From the NCBI GenBank assembly GCA_050944415.1, contig JBMNRA010000044.1:1-24407 (forward strand): 24,407 bases of DNA, written 5' to 3'. Origin of the DNA: Ruminococcus_G sp050944415 (lineage in GTDB: Bacteria; Bacillota; Clostridia; Lachnospirales; Lachnospiraceae). Below, one piece after another: positions 1-7,701 of the stretch. The notes beneath the pieces were generated by a model that saw only the letters and a program-made list of their open reading frames with translations, did not search any database and was not told where the DNA came from. Made by a program: the position numbers and the translations under genes. Each line of letters starts with the position of its first letter. The stretch's first letter is position 1.

Positions 1-1
1 C

Positions 2-125
2 TTCAATCCCTGGATATACAGCTAAGAAGGTAATCTGGTTTAATGCACACCTAGGAAATATATAAATGATGAAACGCAAAGGGATACTTCTATATTTTTT
101 CAACTTAAAGTATCTTGACGCTATC
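2..125. repeat. Left arm of 124-bp perfect terminal inverted repeat
   Basis: Bases 2-125 are the exact reverse complement of 24284-24407; position p pairs with 24409-p. Identity stops at 126/24283, where the flanks become unrelated. The arm is AT-rich, contains a CCTAGG palindrome, and I see no convincing reading frame in it. The inner ends, reading inward, are ...TTGACGCTATC. Most likely this is the edge of a multi-copy element such as an insertion sequence, present on both sides in opposite orientation. The element family is not recognised. Confidence 0.95.
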
Positions 126-141
126 AAAATGCTGCAGTCAG

Positions 142-170
142 TTGTATTTTCTGAAAAATAATGATATGTT
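142..170 (+). promoter_or_regulatory. Possible promoter of the Ig-repeat surface protein gene
   Basis: TTGTAT at 142-147 and TATGTT at 165-170 are spaced by 17 bp, followed by a good ribosome site (GGGAGGTGA, 203-211) and ATG at 217. The match to the sigma-A consensus is only moderate. Nothing else is evident between the inverted repeat and the gene. Confidence 0.35.
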
Positions 171-216
171 AGAGGTAACCTAAGAAGGGATTTTATATGT
201 TCCGGGAGGTGAGATT

Positions 217-2370
217 ATGAACACATATCTTAAGAAAATATTGAGTCTGACTGCGGCAATTTTTTTGGCGATGAGCTCCTGCCTGTCGCTGGTATCCGCG
301 GATAATCTGACAGTCGGAGGATCCGGGGAAAAGGCTGTAAAAGAGGGTAGTTTCCGTCTGGCCGGAGGAGAGAAAATTACGGCGGAGGAGAACGGGTATT
401 TCCGTGTCGTTAACAAAGAGAAAGTGATATGGCCCCAGCAGGGAGATTCCGGCACAGTTTCCAGCGTAATCACCGATACGGAAAAAGAGAGCGGAAAAAC
501 ATATACGAAAACAGCATATACCCTGCCTGCTCCGGAAAAGGGTATGATCTGGAAACTGGATGTAAAAAAAGAAGCCGGCGAGAGTGTTACGGCGGGCGAA
601 AAGAAATATGTACCTTATTCTGTTACAGCCAGCCAGGAGCGTATCACCTATTCCATAGTCTATGATGCCAATGGCGGTATGGGAAGCGCGGCAAATACGG
701 AAGTCAGTTTCGGTCAGACGGCCGTATTATCAGACGGCTCAGGATTTACCTGTACGGGAAAGAAGCTGACGGGATGGAATACCGATCCTGCCGGGAAGGG
801 AACGTCCTACGGACTGGGTGCAGTTTATCAGGATGACGGCAAAATCGCCGACGGCGGAGAGGTTCGTCTGTATGCTATATGGGAGGAAGAAGCCCCTGTT
901 AATGCCGAGAAGCCTCAGATAAGCATTTCCGGAGGCGGAACTTTCCAGACGGGGGACAAAGCCCTGCTGGAAGTAAAGGCCGGAGTCAGTGACGGAGGAA
1001 CCTTGAGTTATCAGTGGTATCAGAGCAGTGACGGAAAGGCTGCGGAAGGAACAGTTATAGACGGAGCAGTCAGTGCGGCGTACCAGCCCTCCACAGAAAA
1101 AGCAGGAACTTTCTATTACTACTGTGTGGTAACCAATACCAATGACAGTGTAAACGGAGAGAAGACGGCCCAGGCGGTCAGCGATGCGGTCAGTGTGACG
1201 GTGGAGGATCCCGAACCGGAGCCTGAGATTGTAAATGCGCAGACACCGGTGATAGAATGGATCAGCGGAGGCGGAACTTTCCAGACGGGGGACAAAGCCC
1301 TGCTGGAAGTAAAGGCCGGAGTCAGTGACGGAGGAACCTTGAGTTATCAGTGGTATCAGAGCAGTGACGGAAAGGCTGCGGAAGGAACAGCCATAGACGG
1401 AGCAGTCAGCGCGGCATATCAGCCCTCCACAGAAAAAGAAGGAACCTTCTATTACTACTGTGTGGTAACTAATACCAATGACAGCGTAAACGGAGAGAAG
1501 ACGGCCCAGGCAGTCAGCGATGCGGTCAGTGTGACGGTAAATGAGAAGATACCTGCTGTGACGGATGCGGAAAAGCCCAAAGTAAGCGGACCTTCCGGCA
1601 GCGGAACTTACTATGAATCGGACAATTTCAAACTGCAGGTAAAAGCCTCTGTAGGCGACGGCGGTACATTAACTTATCAGTGGTATAATAATAAAGAAAA
1701 GATCGAAGGAGCAAGGCAGGCAGAATATAAACCTTCCGTCGGCACCGGATATTATTACTGTGTAGTAGTTAATATCAACCAGAATGCTTCCGGAGAGAAG
1801 ACGGCTTATACAGCCAGTGATGCGGTGAAGGTGACGGTAAAGGAAGGGAACAGACCCAGGGCGGCGGATACTCCCGAGGTAAGCGGACCTTCCGGCGGCG
1901 GAACGTATTATAAAGGGCAGTCTCCCAGGCTTGAGGTGAAAGCATCTGTGGATGATGGAGGCACGTTAACGTATCAATGGTATAAAAACACCAAAAACAG
2001 CAATGAAAACGGTACGCTGATTCAGGGCGCCACATCCAGCACATACCAGCCTTCCACAAAGACGGTGGGAACCGTTTATTATTACTGCGTAGTATCCAAT
2101 ACCAATGAAGAGGCATCGGAAACCCGCACCGTACGGTATGTGACAGGCACAGCCAAGATTTCCGTAATAGAGAAGGGCAGTGTAAAGAACAATGTAAAGC
2201 GCGCGTCGCCGATTTCCAGAAACAACCGGACGACAGCCACAAAAACGAGGGCATCCAATGCCAGAACAGAAGATGAAAATAATGTAATGCTTTTGTTGTT
2301 CCTCATGCTGGGGGCAGGCGGAACAGCGGCAGGCCTGATTCTGAGGAGAAGATTCCGCAGACAGGACTGA
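217..2370 (+). CDS. Secreted, membrane-anchored protein with InlB-type repeat and four Ig-like repeats
   Basis: The 717-residue protein starts with a signal peptide (lysines, then a hydrophobic stretch to about residue 28). Residues about 143-224 form an InlB B-repeat/Flg_new-type domain (YDANGG near the start, GWNTDPAGKG in the middle, LYAIW at the end). Four Ig-like units follow at about 232-331, 345-443, 453-543 and 552-652, each with GGTL(S/T)YQWY and YYYCVV(T/S/V)N signatures. Residues 660-690 are a basic, Ser/Thr/Asn-rich linker; 691-709 are a transmembrane helix followed by RRRFRRQD. That tail looks like a wall-sorting tail, but no LPXTG motif is visible, so membrane anchoring is inferred. 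Units 1 and 2 are nearly identical in DNA. An adhesin or surface-display role is plausible; the ligand is unknown. The ribosome site GGGAGGTGA supports ATG 217. Confidence 0.8.
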   Translation: MNTYLKKILSLTAAIFLAMSSCLSLVSADNLTVGGSGEKAVKEGSFRLAGGEKITAEENGYFRVVNKEKVIWPQQGDSGTVSSVITDTEKESGKTYTKTAYTLPAPEKGMIWKLDVKKEAGESVTAGEKKYVPYSVTASQERITYSIVYDANGGMGSAANTEVSFGQTAVLSDGSGFTCTGKKLTGWNTDPAGKGTSYGLGAVYQDDGKIADGGEVRLYAIWEEEAPVNAEKPQISISGGGTFQTGDKALLEVKAGVSDGGTLSYQWYQSSDGKAAEGTVIDGAVSAAYQPSTEKAGTFYYYCVVTNTNDSVNGEKTAQAVSDAVSVTVEDPEPEPEIVNAQTPVIEWISGGGTFQTGDKALLEVKAGVSDGGTLSYQWYQSSDGKAAEGTAIDGAVSAAYQPSTEKEGTFYYYCVVTNTNDSVNGEKTAQAVSDAVSVTVNEKIPAVTDAEKPKVSGPSGSGTYYESDNFKLQVKASVGDGGTLTYQWYNNKEKIEGARQAEYKPSVGTGYYYCVVVNINQNASGEKTAYTASDAVKVTVKEGNRPRAADTPEVSGPSGGGTYYKGQSPRLEVKASVDDGGTLTYQWYKNTKNSNENGTLIQGATSSTYQPSTKTVGTVYYYCVVSNTNEEASETRTVRYVTGTAKISVIEKGSVKNNVKRASPISRNNRTTATKTRASNARTEDENNVMLLLFLMLGAGGTAAGLILRRRFRRQD
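931..1538 (+). repeat. Tandem near-identical Ig-domain repeat, period 336 bp
   Basis: Copy A at 931-1202 and copy B at 1267-1538 are offset by 336 bp (112 codons). The first 124 bp (931-1054 versus 1267-1390) are identical; about ten scattered, mostly synonymous differences follow. The third and fourth Ig units are diverged in DNA. This points to recent duplication or gene conversion of units 1 and 2, and it is a site where copy number could change by recombination. Confidence 0.9.
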
Positions 2371-2381
2371 AAGTAAGAAGG

Positions 2382-2408
2382 GGCAGGCGCGGACGGCGCC
2401 TGCCTTTT
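2382..2408 (+). terminator. Intrinsic terminator after the surface protein gene
   Basis: A perfect 9-bp GC-rich stem (GGCAGGCGC 2382-2390, GCGCCTGCC 2396-2404) with a 5-nt loop is followed by TTTT at 2405-2408. It lies 11 bp after the stop codon and separates the gene from the AraC-type regulator. Confidence 0.85.
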
Positions 2409-2472
2409 AAGATGGGGATGACAGAGCGTTTTCTCTCATTTTCGGATCAGAAACTGAGAGGAAAAAAGAAAC

Positions 2473-2487
2473 AGGATCATGTATCCT
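2473..2487. promoter_or_regulatory. Short dyad upstream of the AraC-type regulator
   Basis: AGGAT-CATGT-ATCCT is a perfect 5-5-5 inverted repeat ending 19 bp before the ATG at 2507. A looser dyad (TCTCTCA...TGAGAGG) lies just upstream, about 2430-2460. Either could be an autoregulatory operator or a small leader hairpin; neither is a recognised site. Confidence 0.3.
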
Positions 2488-2506
2488 TTTATCAGAGGTG
2501 ATGGTG

Positions 2507-3379
2507 ATGGAATGGGTTGACAGACTGAATCAGGCTCTTTCGTATATTGAAAATCATATTACGGAAAAAATCGATTATGAGGAACTGGGAAAAATGGCAG
2601 GATGTTCCTCCTATCATTTTCAGCGGATGTTCAATTATATGGCGGATATTCCCCTGTCAGAGTATATACGCCGGAGGAAAATGTCTCTGGCGGTCGCGGA
2701 TATTCTGAGCAGCAGAGAAAAAATTGTGGACATTGCTCTGAAATACGGATATTCTTCTCCGACAGCTTTCAACCGGGCATTTCAGAGCGTTCACGGTATC
2801 TCGCCGTCTGCAGTCAGAAAAGCTGGCGCTTCCGTAAAATCCTGCCCTCCCATCAGCTTTAAAATCATGATAAAAGGAGTGGAAGAAATGGAGTATCGAC
2901 TGGAGAGTAAAGAAGCATTTACAGTAGTGGGATTTCGATATCCCCTGACGGACCGGCTGGAGGAAAATTTTAAGATTGTCCCGGACATGTGGAAAAAATT
3001 TTCAACAGACGGATCCATGGAAAAGCTGCTGCCGTTGATGAGCAGGGAATGGAAAGGGGTTTTCGGTATCAGTACCTGTATGCCGGACATGGAATGGAGC
3101 TATGGCATTGCGGTGGCCAGCCCGGCTGAACCGGCAGATAGAATGGAGCGATGGCAGATTCCGGTGCGGACCTGGGCGGTTTTCTCCGGGGAAGGATGCT
3201 GTCCCCAGGCAATTCAGGAACTGGAAAGACGAATCTTTACGGAATGGCTTCCCGCTTCCGGCTATGAGTATGATCTGGGGCCGGATCTTGAATTCTATAA
3301 AAAACCGGATCCCAGCCAGGCGGAATTTGAAGTCTGGGTGCCGGTGAGAAAAAAGAAACCCTTATATTTACAGCCATAA
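2507..3379 (+). CDS. AraC-family transcriptional regulator with GyrI-like effector-binding domain
   Basis: Two AraC-type helix-turn-helix motifs span residues about 1-105 (IDYEELGKMAGCSSYHFQRM, then IVDIALKYGYSSPTAFNRAF, then HGISPSAVRK). The remainder, about 120-285, resembles the GyrI-like/AraC_E_bind small-molecule domain (MEYRLESKEAFTVVGFRYP near its start; EFEVWVPV near its end). GTG at 2498 and ATG at 2501 are also in frame, but AGAGG at 2494-2498 is best spaced for ATG 2507, and MEWVDRLNQA is a typical start for this family. The last residues (about KPLYLQP) lie beyond the usual end of the domain and come from sequence that, one frame over, encodes the start of the neighbouring broken gene. 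Target genes and ligand are unknown. Confidence 0.85.
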   Translation: MEWVDRLNQALSYIENHITEKIDYEELGKMAGCSSYHFQRMFNYMADIPLSEYIRRRKMSLAVADILSSREKIVDIALKYGYSSPTAFNRAFQSVHGISPSAVRKAGASVKSCPPISFKIMIKGVEEMEYRLESKEAFTVVGFRYPLTDRLEENFKIVPDMWKKFSTDGSMEKLLPLMSREWKGVFGISTCMPDMEWSYGIAVASPAEPADRMERWQIPVRTWAVFSGEGCCPQAIQELERRIFTEWLPASGYEYDLGPDLEFYKKPDPSQAEFEVWVPVRKKKPLYLQP

Positions 3380-3776
3380 CTGCCTGGATTATGGTGTATA
3401 TCATGACGCTTTACAATATGGTGCTTTCAGCGGGAAACTTTACAAACGCCATGTTTCTGAGCGCGTTCTTTATTTTCGGTCACATTGCGAGATATTTGCT
3501 TTTCGTATTGTAGTTCCCGGAGACCGTCCCGTCTTTATTATCTTTGCGATTCAGATTTTTACGGTCGTGTCGCAGGTGGCTCTGGCCAGTATTCTGGGAG
3601 TTCATCATGGTTATGGGTTTACGAACCAGTTTATACCGCATTACCTGATTACTTACTGCAGGAATTTTCCGGCTGCTGTATTTTATTTGGATATAATATA
3701 TGGTATAGTAATGGTAAAATTGTTTGAAGCGCTGGCTAAGGAACTGAAAAAGCAACGTTATAAGAAATCATTTTAA
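3349..3776 (+). pseudogene. Broken DUF2798-type small membrane protein gene, no start and one frameshift
   Basis: Two adjacent frames together give one recognisable protein. In the frame of 3349 the reading EKKETLIFTAITAWIMVYIM continues to GHIARYLLFVL and stops at TAG 3511-3513. From about 3510 the frame of 3567 continues VVPGDRPVFIIFAIQIFTVV to the TAA at 3774-3776. The hydrophobic helices and the RNFPAAVFYLDII segment fit the DUF2798 family. No start codon is usable: the frame is closed by TGA 3328-3330 and has no ATG until 3391, inside the first helix. A one-base loss around 3500-3512 would explain the frame change. The 5' end is buried in the last codons of the AraC-type gene, as if a deletion had joined the two. 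The family assignment is from memory of its pattern. Confidence 0.7.
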
Positions 3777-3823
3777 CGGACAACTCCGGGAGGTCTGCAG
3801 CCTTATGGCAGTTGTGAAAAATT

Positions 3824-4390
3824 ATGGGAAAGATGAATTTATACACCTGGGAGGAACTGAATAATTTTGTGAATCATTGCACCAGATGCGGATTGTGTCG
3901 GGGACGTAAGTGTCCGGTCATGGGACGGGGAAATCTGAAAAGCGAAGTTATGCTGATTGCGGAAGCGCCGGGAAGGATGGAAGATGAACAGGGGATACCT
4001 TTTGTGGGACGGTCCGGCGAAGTGCTGGATGAACTTCTGGCTGCCATTAGTCTGAGCAGAGATGAAATTTATATTACAAACATTAACAAATGTCATCCGC
4101 CGGACAACAGAGATCCGGAAAACGCCGAACAGGAAGCCTGTATGGTATTTCTGAAATATGAAACCGCGCTGATACGGCCGAAGATCATGGTGTGTCTGGG
4201 GCGTATTGCGTCTCAGAGGATCATACGGCCTGATTTCAGAATTACACGGGAACACGGCATCTGGGTGGAAAGAAAAGGATATTATCTGATGGGAGTTTAC
4301 CATCCGTCGGCGCTGCTGAGGGATCCTTCCAAAATCGAAGAAACAAAAGAGGATTTTCAAAAAATACGGGAAAAACTGAATACGTGCTGA
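3824..4390 (+). CDS. Uracil-DNA glycosylase, family 4-like, iron-sulfur
   Basis: This 188-residue protein removes uracil from DNA at the start of base excision repair. The active-site region reads AEAPGRMEDEQGIPFVGRSG; NINKCHPPDNRDP and the catalytic-loop-like YHPSALLRDP follow. Cysteines 19, 22, 90 and 106 match the four that bind a [4Fe-4S] cluster in family 4 enzymes. Two further cysteines (25 and 30) follow the first pair. An in-frame TGA at 3815-3817 makes ATG 3824 the first possible start; ATG 3833 is an alternative. The ribosome site is poor: the nearest strong one (GGGAGG, about 3788) is better placed for an out-of-frame ATG at 3804 that opens a 19-codon frame. The gene stands alone between the pseudogene and the fab operon and ends at a terminator. 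Confidence 0.85.
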   Translation: MGKMNLYTWEELNNFVNHCTRCGLCRGRKCPVMGRGNLKSEVMLIAEAPGRMEDEQGIPFVGRSGEVLDELLAAISLSRDEIYITNINKCHPPDNRDPENAEQEACMVFLKYETALIRPKIMVCLGRIASQRIIRPDFRITREHGIWVERKGYYLMGVYHPSALLRDPSKIEETKEDFQKIREKLNTC

Positions 4391-4397
4391 ACAGACT

Positions 4398-4440
4398 AAC
4401 CGGGGTACAGGGTTTCAGACGCTGTCCCCGGTTAATTTAT
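4398..4440 (+). terminator. Probable terminator after the uracil-DNA glycosylase gene
   Basis: AACCGGGG (4398-4405) pairs with CCCCGGTT (4426-4433), and an inner ACAG/CTGT pair extends the stem past one bulged base. The following T-tract is weak (AATTTAT), so termination may be partial. Confidence 0.65.
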
Positions 4441-4442
4441 GG

Positions 4443-4470
4443 TTGACAACGGCCCGTATCATGATATAAT
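4443..4470 (+). promoter_or_regulatory. Promoter of the fatty-acid synthesis operon
   Basis: A consensus -35 TTGACA (4443-4448) and -10 TATAAT (4465-4470) are separated by 16 bp. The predicted start is near 4477. It is the only strong promoter seen ahead of fabH, and short gaps and overlaps downstream suggest one long transcript through the MarR gene. Confidence 0.85.
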
Positions 4471-4486
4471 ACTTTAAGATTTAAAT

Positions 4487-4503
4487 AGTTTGAAATCGAA
4501 AAT
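4487..4503. promoter_or_regulatory. FabT-like operator just downstream of the fab transcription start
   Basis: AGTTTGAAATCGAAAAT is an imperfect dyad (TTTGA...TCGAAA) resembling the streptococcal FabT site, whose core is TTTGA-N3-TCAAA. It lies about 10 nt past the predicted start point, where a bound repressor would block transcription. The likely binder is the MarR protein encoded at 13668-14147. The assignment rests on similarity plus context. Confidence 0.6.
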
Positions 4504-4541
4504 ATTTTAAATTAAAACATAATCCGACACTGGAGGTCAAG

Positions 4542-5498
4542 GTGAAAGCAAGAATTTTAGGTACCGGAAGTTATTTACCGGAACACGTTTTGACAAATGA
4601 TGATATGGCGAAACTGGTGGATACCAATGATGAATGGATACGGGAGAGGACAGGGATCAGGGAACGTCATCTGACAGATCAGGGCACGCTGCATATGGCT
4701 TGTGAAGCCTCGAAAAGAGCGCTTCAGAACAGCGGTCTTGCGGCAGAAGATCTGGATATGATTATTGTAGCGACATTTACGCCGGATTATCTGTTCCCCA
4801 ATGCATCCTGCCAGCTGCAGGCTGCTCTGGGGGTACCGAATATACCCTGTATGGATTTAAGCGCGGCCTGTTCAGGATTTGTATATTCCATTAATACGGC
4901 CGCAGCCTATATTCAGGCGGGAATTTATAGTAAAATCCTGGTAGTGGCGTCAGAGACTCTCTCGCGGGTAGTGGATTGGAATGACAGAAGCACCTGTATT
5001 CTCTTCGGAGATGGTGCGGGGGCTGCGGTAATAGGCGCAGATGAGACAGGAATTCTGGCCATGGATATGGGAAGCGATGGCGTCAAAGGTTCCGTGCTTT
5101 ACTGTGAAGGATGGCCGATTACTAATCCGGTTGTGAACAAAGGGGAGGCGGGAAAGCTTCGTATGGATGGGCAGGAAGTCTACAAGTTCGCAGTGCGCCG
5201 CCTGCCCAGAACGATACAGACAGTGGCAGATGCCGCAGGAATAGCTGTGGAAGAGGTGGATCATTTTATTTTCCACCAGGCAAATCGCAGAATTCTTCAG
5301 GCGGCTGCCAAGCATCTGAAAATTCCGGAGGAAAAAGTACCCATGAATATGGATCATTGCGGGAATCTTTCGGCTGCCAGTATACCTGTTCTGCTGGATG
5401 AGTATTATCAGGCCGGCAAGATAAAACGTGGTGACAAAGTGGTGCTGGCGGCTTTCGGAGGCGGATTAAGCTGGGCCAGTGCCCTTCTGGAGTGGTAA
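4542..5498 (+). CDS. fabH: 3-oxoacyl-ACP synthase III (FabH)
   Basis: FabH condenses a short acyl-CoA primer with malonyl-ACP and so starts fatty-acid synthesis in the cytosol. The 318-residue length is normal. The triad is visible: Cys110 in SAACSGF, His245 in FHQANRR and Asn275 in CGNLSAAS. The N-terminus (RILGTGSYLPEHVLTNDD...DEWIRERTGIRER) is characteristic. The start is GTG 4542, chosen because TGGAGG at 4531-4536 is correctly spaced. It is the first gene of the operon, 61 bp ahead of acpP; the gap contains only a weak GCGC hairpin. Confidence 0.97.
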   Translation: MKARILGTGSYLPEHVLTNDDMAKLVDTNDEWIRERTGIRERHLTDQGTLHMACEASKRALQNSGLAAEDLDMIIVATFTPDYLFPNASCQLQAALGVPNIPCMDLSAACSGFVYSINTAAAYIQAGIYSKILVVASETLSRVVDWNDRSTCILFGDGAGAAVIGADETGILAMDMGSDGVKGSVLYCEGWPITNPVVNKGEAGKLRMDGQEVYKFAVRRLPRTIQTVADAAGIAVEEVDHFIFHQANRRILQAAAKHLKIPEEKVPMNMDHCGNLSAASIPVLLDEYYQAGKIKRGDKVVLAAFGGGLSWASALLEW

Positions 5499-5559
5499 AA
5501 AGCGCTGTGGGCGCATTACACAATAAAATAATTTTTAGAAAGAAAAAGGAGAAAGAACA

Positions 5560-5793
5560 ATGTTGGAAAAAATGAAAGAAATGATCGCTGATCAGCTGGG
5601 AATTGATGCGGAGGAAGTAACACCTGATAAGGCACTGAAGGATGACCTGAATGCGGATTCTCTGGATCTGTTTGAGCTGGTAACAAATCTGGAAGATGAA
5701 TATGAGATTGAAATTCCTGCAGAAGATCTGGAAAGCATGGTAACTGTACAGGATGTACTGGATTATCTGAAAAATAAAGGAATTGAAGAATAA
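5560..5793 (+). CDS. acpP: Acyl carrier protein
   Basis: This 77-residue acidic carrier holds the growing acyl chain on a 4'-phosphopantetheine arm. The attachment serine is Ser34 in NADSLDLFELV. The size and acidic helical pattern are typical. The start is ATG 5560 behind AAAGGAGAAAG. It lies 26 bp before fabK in the fab operon. The phosphopantetheinyl transferase that would load it is not in this window. Confidence 0.97.
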   Translation: MLEKMKEMIADQLGIDAEEVTPDKALKDDLNADSLDLFELVTNLEDEYEIEIPAEDLESMVTVQDVLDYLKNKGIEE

Positions 5794-5819
5794 TTAACAG
5801 AAGGAAAGGCAGGCAAGCC

Positions 5820-6761
5820 ATGAAGACGAGAGTAACAGAAATTTTAGGAACACAGTATCCCATTATACAGGGAGGTATGGCCTGGGTGGCGGAGCATCAT
5901 CTGGCAGCCGCAGTTTCAGAGGCGGGTGGTCTCGGATTGATTGGCGCTGCGAATGCTCCCGCAGAAGTAGTACGGGAGGAAATCCGCAAGGCCAGAGAAC
6001 TGACGGATAAGCCCTTCGGCGTAAATATTATGCTGCTCAGTCCAAGCGCTGATGATATTGCCCAGCTGGTGATTGAGGAGAAAGTTCCGGTAATTACCAC
6101 AGGAGCGGGTAATCCCGAGAAGCATATGAAAGCATGGAAGGAAGCTGGTATTAAAGTTATCCCGGTTGTGGCAAGTGTGGCTCTGGCCCGGAGAATGGAA
6201 CGCTATGGAGCAGACGCTGTGGTAGCGGAAGGATGCGAAGCAGGAGGCCATATCGGTGAACAGACAACGATGACCCTGGTGCCCCAGGTGGTGGATGCAG
6301 TGAACATTCCGGTAATCGGAGCCGGCGGAGTAGGAGACGGCAGAGGTATGGCGGCTATGTTCCTGCTGGGAGCAGAAGGCGTGCAGATTGGAACGCGTTT
6401 TGTGGTTTCTGATGAGTCAGTTGTACACGAAAATTATAAGGAAAGAATCATCAAGGCAAAAGACATTGACAGCGTGGTAACCGGACGTTCTACCGGTCAT
6501 CCCGTGCGCACGTTAAGAAACCAGAATACAAAAGAATACCTTCAGAAAGAAAAAGAAGGCGCTTCTTTTGAAGAGTTGGAAAGCCTGACTGTAGGCGGTT
6601 TGAGAAGAGCCGTTCAGGAGGGAGATATCAAGACCGGAAGCGTAATGGCTGGACAGATTGCCGGGCTGATTAAGAAACGCCAGTCCTGCAAAGAAATCAT
6701 TGAGGAACTGGTTCAGGAAACGGAAACACTGTTAAAAGGAGCAGAAAAGTGGGAAAAATAG
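5820..6761 (+). CDS. fabK: Enoyl-ACP reductase II (FabK), FMN-dependent
   Basis: FabK performs the last reduction of each elongation cycle with FMN and NAD(P)H. It is a TIM-barrel protein of the nitronate monooxygenase type and unrelated to FabI. Seen here: the start ILGTQYPIIQGGMAW, the EAGGHIGE segment with the key His144, IPVIGAGGVGDGRG for phosphate binding and GVQIGTRF. The 313-residue length is normal. FabK-type enzymes are insensitive to triclosan; no fabI or fabL lies in this window. Its last 13 bases overlap the start of fabD. Confidence 0.95.
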   Translation: MKTRVTEILGTQYPIIQGGMAWVAEHHLAAAVSEAGGLGLIGAANAPAEVVREEIRKARELTDKPFGVNIMLLSPSADDIAQLVIEEKVPVITTGAGNPEKHMKAWKEAGIKVIPVVASVALARRMERYGADAVVAEGCEAGGHIGEQTTMTLVPQVVDAVNIPVIGAGGVGDGRGMAAMFLLGAEGVQIGTRFVVSDESVVHENYKERIIKAKDIDSVVTGRSTGHPVRTLRNQNTKEYLQKEKEGASFEELESLTVGGLRRAVQEGDIKTGSVMAGQIAGLIKKRQSCKEIIEELVQETETLLKGAEKWEK

Positions 6762-7675
6762 CATATATATTCCCGGGACAGGGCGCTCAGAAAGCGGGCA
6801 TGGGAAAAGATTTTTATGAAAATTCTGCCTTGTCCAGAGAAATTTATGAAAAAAGCAGCGAGCTTCTGGGGTTCTCCATGGAAGAACTGTGTTTTGAGGA
6901 GAATGACCGGCTGGATATCACGGAATACACTCAGGCGGCTCTGGTAACCACCAGTATAGCCATGCTGGCTGAAGTGGAGAAGATGGGGTTCCTGCCGGAC
7001 GTGACCGCAGGTTTAAGTTTGGGAGAGTACTGTGCGCTGGTGTCCTGTAAAGCTATGGATTTTGAAGATGCGGTAAAAGTTGTTCGTCAGAGAGGGATTC
7101 TGATGCAGGATGCGGTTCCGCTGGGACAGGGATCCATGGCGGCAGTTCTGGGAATGACGGCGGATCAGATCGAACAGGTAGTGGATACAATTGACGGTGT
7201 GGAAGTGGCAAATTACAATTGTCCCGGTCAGATTGTAATTTCAGGAAAGACGGAAAGTGTGGAAAAAGCCTGTGCCAGACTGAAAGAAGCGGGAGCGAAA
7301 CGAACGGTTCCTCTGAAGGTCAGCGGGCCTTTTCATTCCAGTATGCTGAAAACAGCTGGTCAGGAGCTGGGGAAAGTACTGGATCCGGTAAAGCTTTCGG
7401 AGCATGAAATTCCTTATGTGACAAATGTGACGGCTTCCTATGTGGAAGGTACGGAAAATATCAAGGATCTGCTGGTGCGCCAGGTCAGCAGTTCAGTGAG
7501 ATGGCAGCAGAGTGTGGAGAATATGATAGCTGCCGGCGTGGATCGTTTTGTGGAAATCGGACCGGGAAAAACCCTGGCATCTTTTGTGAAAAAGATATCC
7601 AGAGAGGTATCTGTTTATAATGTAAATACCTGGGATTCTCTGGAAGGAATAGGAGAGTATCTGGGCAGATCATAA
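6749..7675 (+). CDS. fabD: Malonyl-CoA:ACP transacylase (FabD)
   Basis: FabD moves malonyl groups from CoA to the acyl carrier protein. The 308-residue protein opens with YIFPGQGAQKAGMG, has the nucleophile Ser90 in GLSLGEY, the RQRGILMQ segment, and His196 in VSGPFHSSM. It ends with FVEIGPGKTLASFVKK. It starts at GTG 6749 inside the end of fabK, a 13-bp overlap, with AAAGGA about 8 bases upstream, so translational coupling is likely. Confidence 0.96.
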   Translation: MGKIAYIFPGQGAQKAGMGKDFYENSALSREIYEKSSELLGFSMEELCFEENDRLDITEYTQAALVTTSIAMLAEVEKMGFLPDVTAGLSLGEYCALVSCKAMDFEDAVKVVRQRGILMQDAVPLGQGSMAAVLGMTADQIEQVVDTIDGVEVANYNCPGQIVISGKTESVEKACARLKEAGAKRTVPLKVSGPFHSSMLKTAGQELGKVLDPVKLSEHEIPYVTNVTASYVEGTENIKDLLVRQVSSSVRWQQSVENMIAAGVDRFVEIGPGKTLASFVKKISREVSVYNVNTWDSLEGIGEYLGRS

Positions 7676-7701
7676 AAAGTGCATGGATAATGGAGGAAAA
7701 C

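Noticed and set aside
931..2170. CRISPR-like repeats
   Set aside because: The repeated DNA is long (about 270 bp), in frame and encodes Ig-like domains; there are no short regular repeats with spacers and no cas genes.
5499..5559. Terminator between fabH and acpP
   Set aside because: The GCGC...GCGC pairing is only four bases long and has no T-run directly after it, so the operon is more likely continuous.
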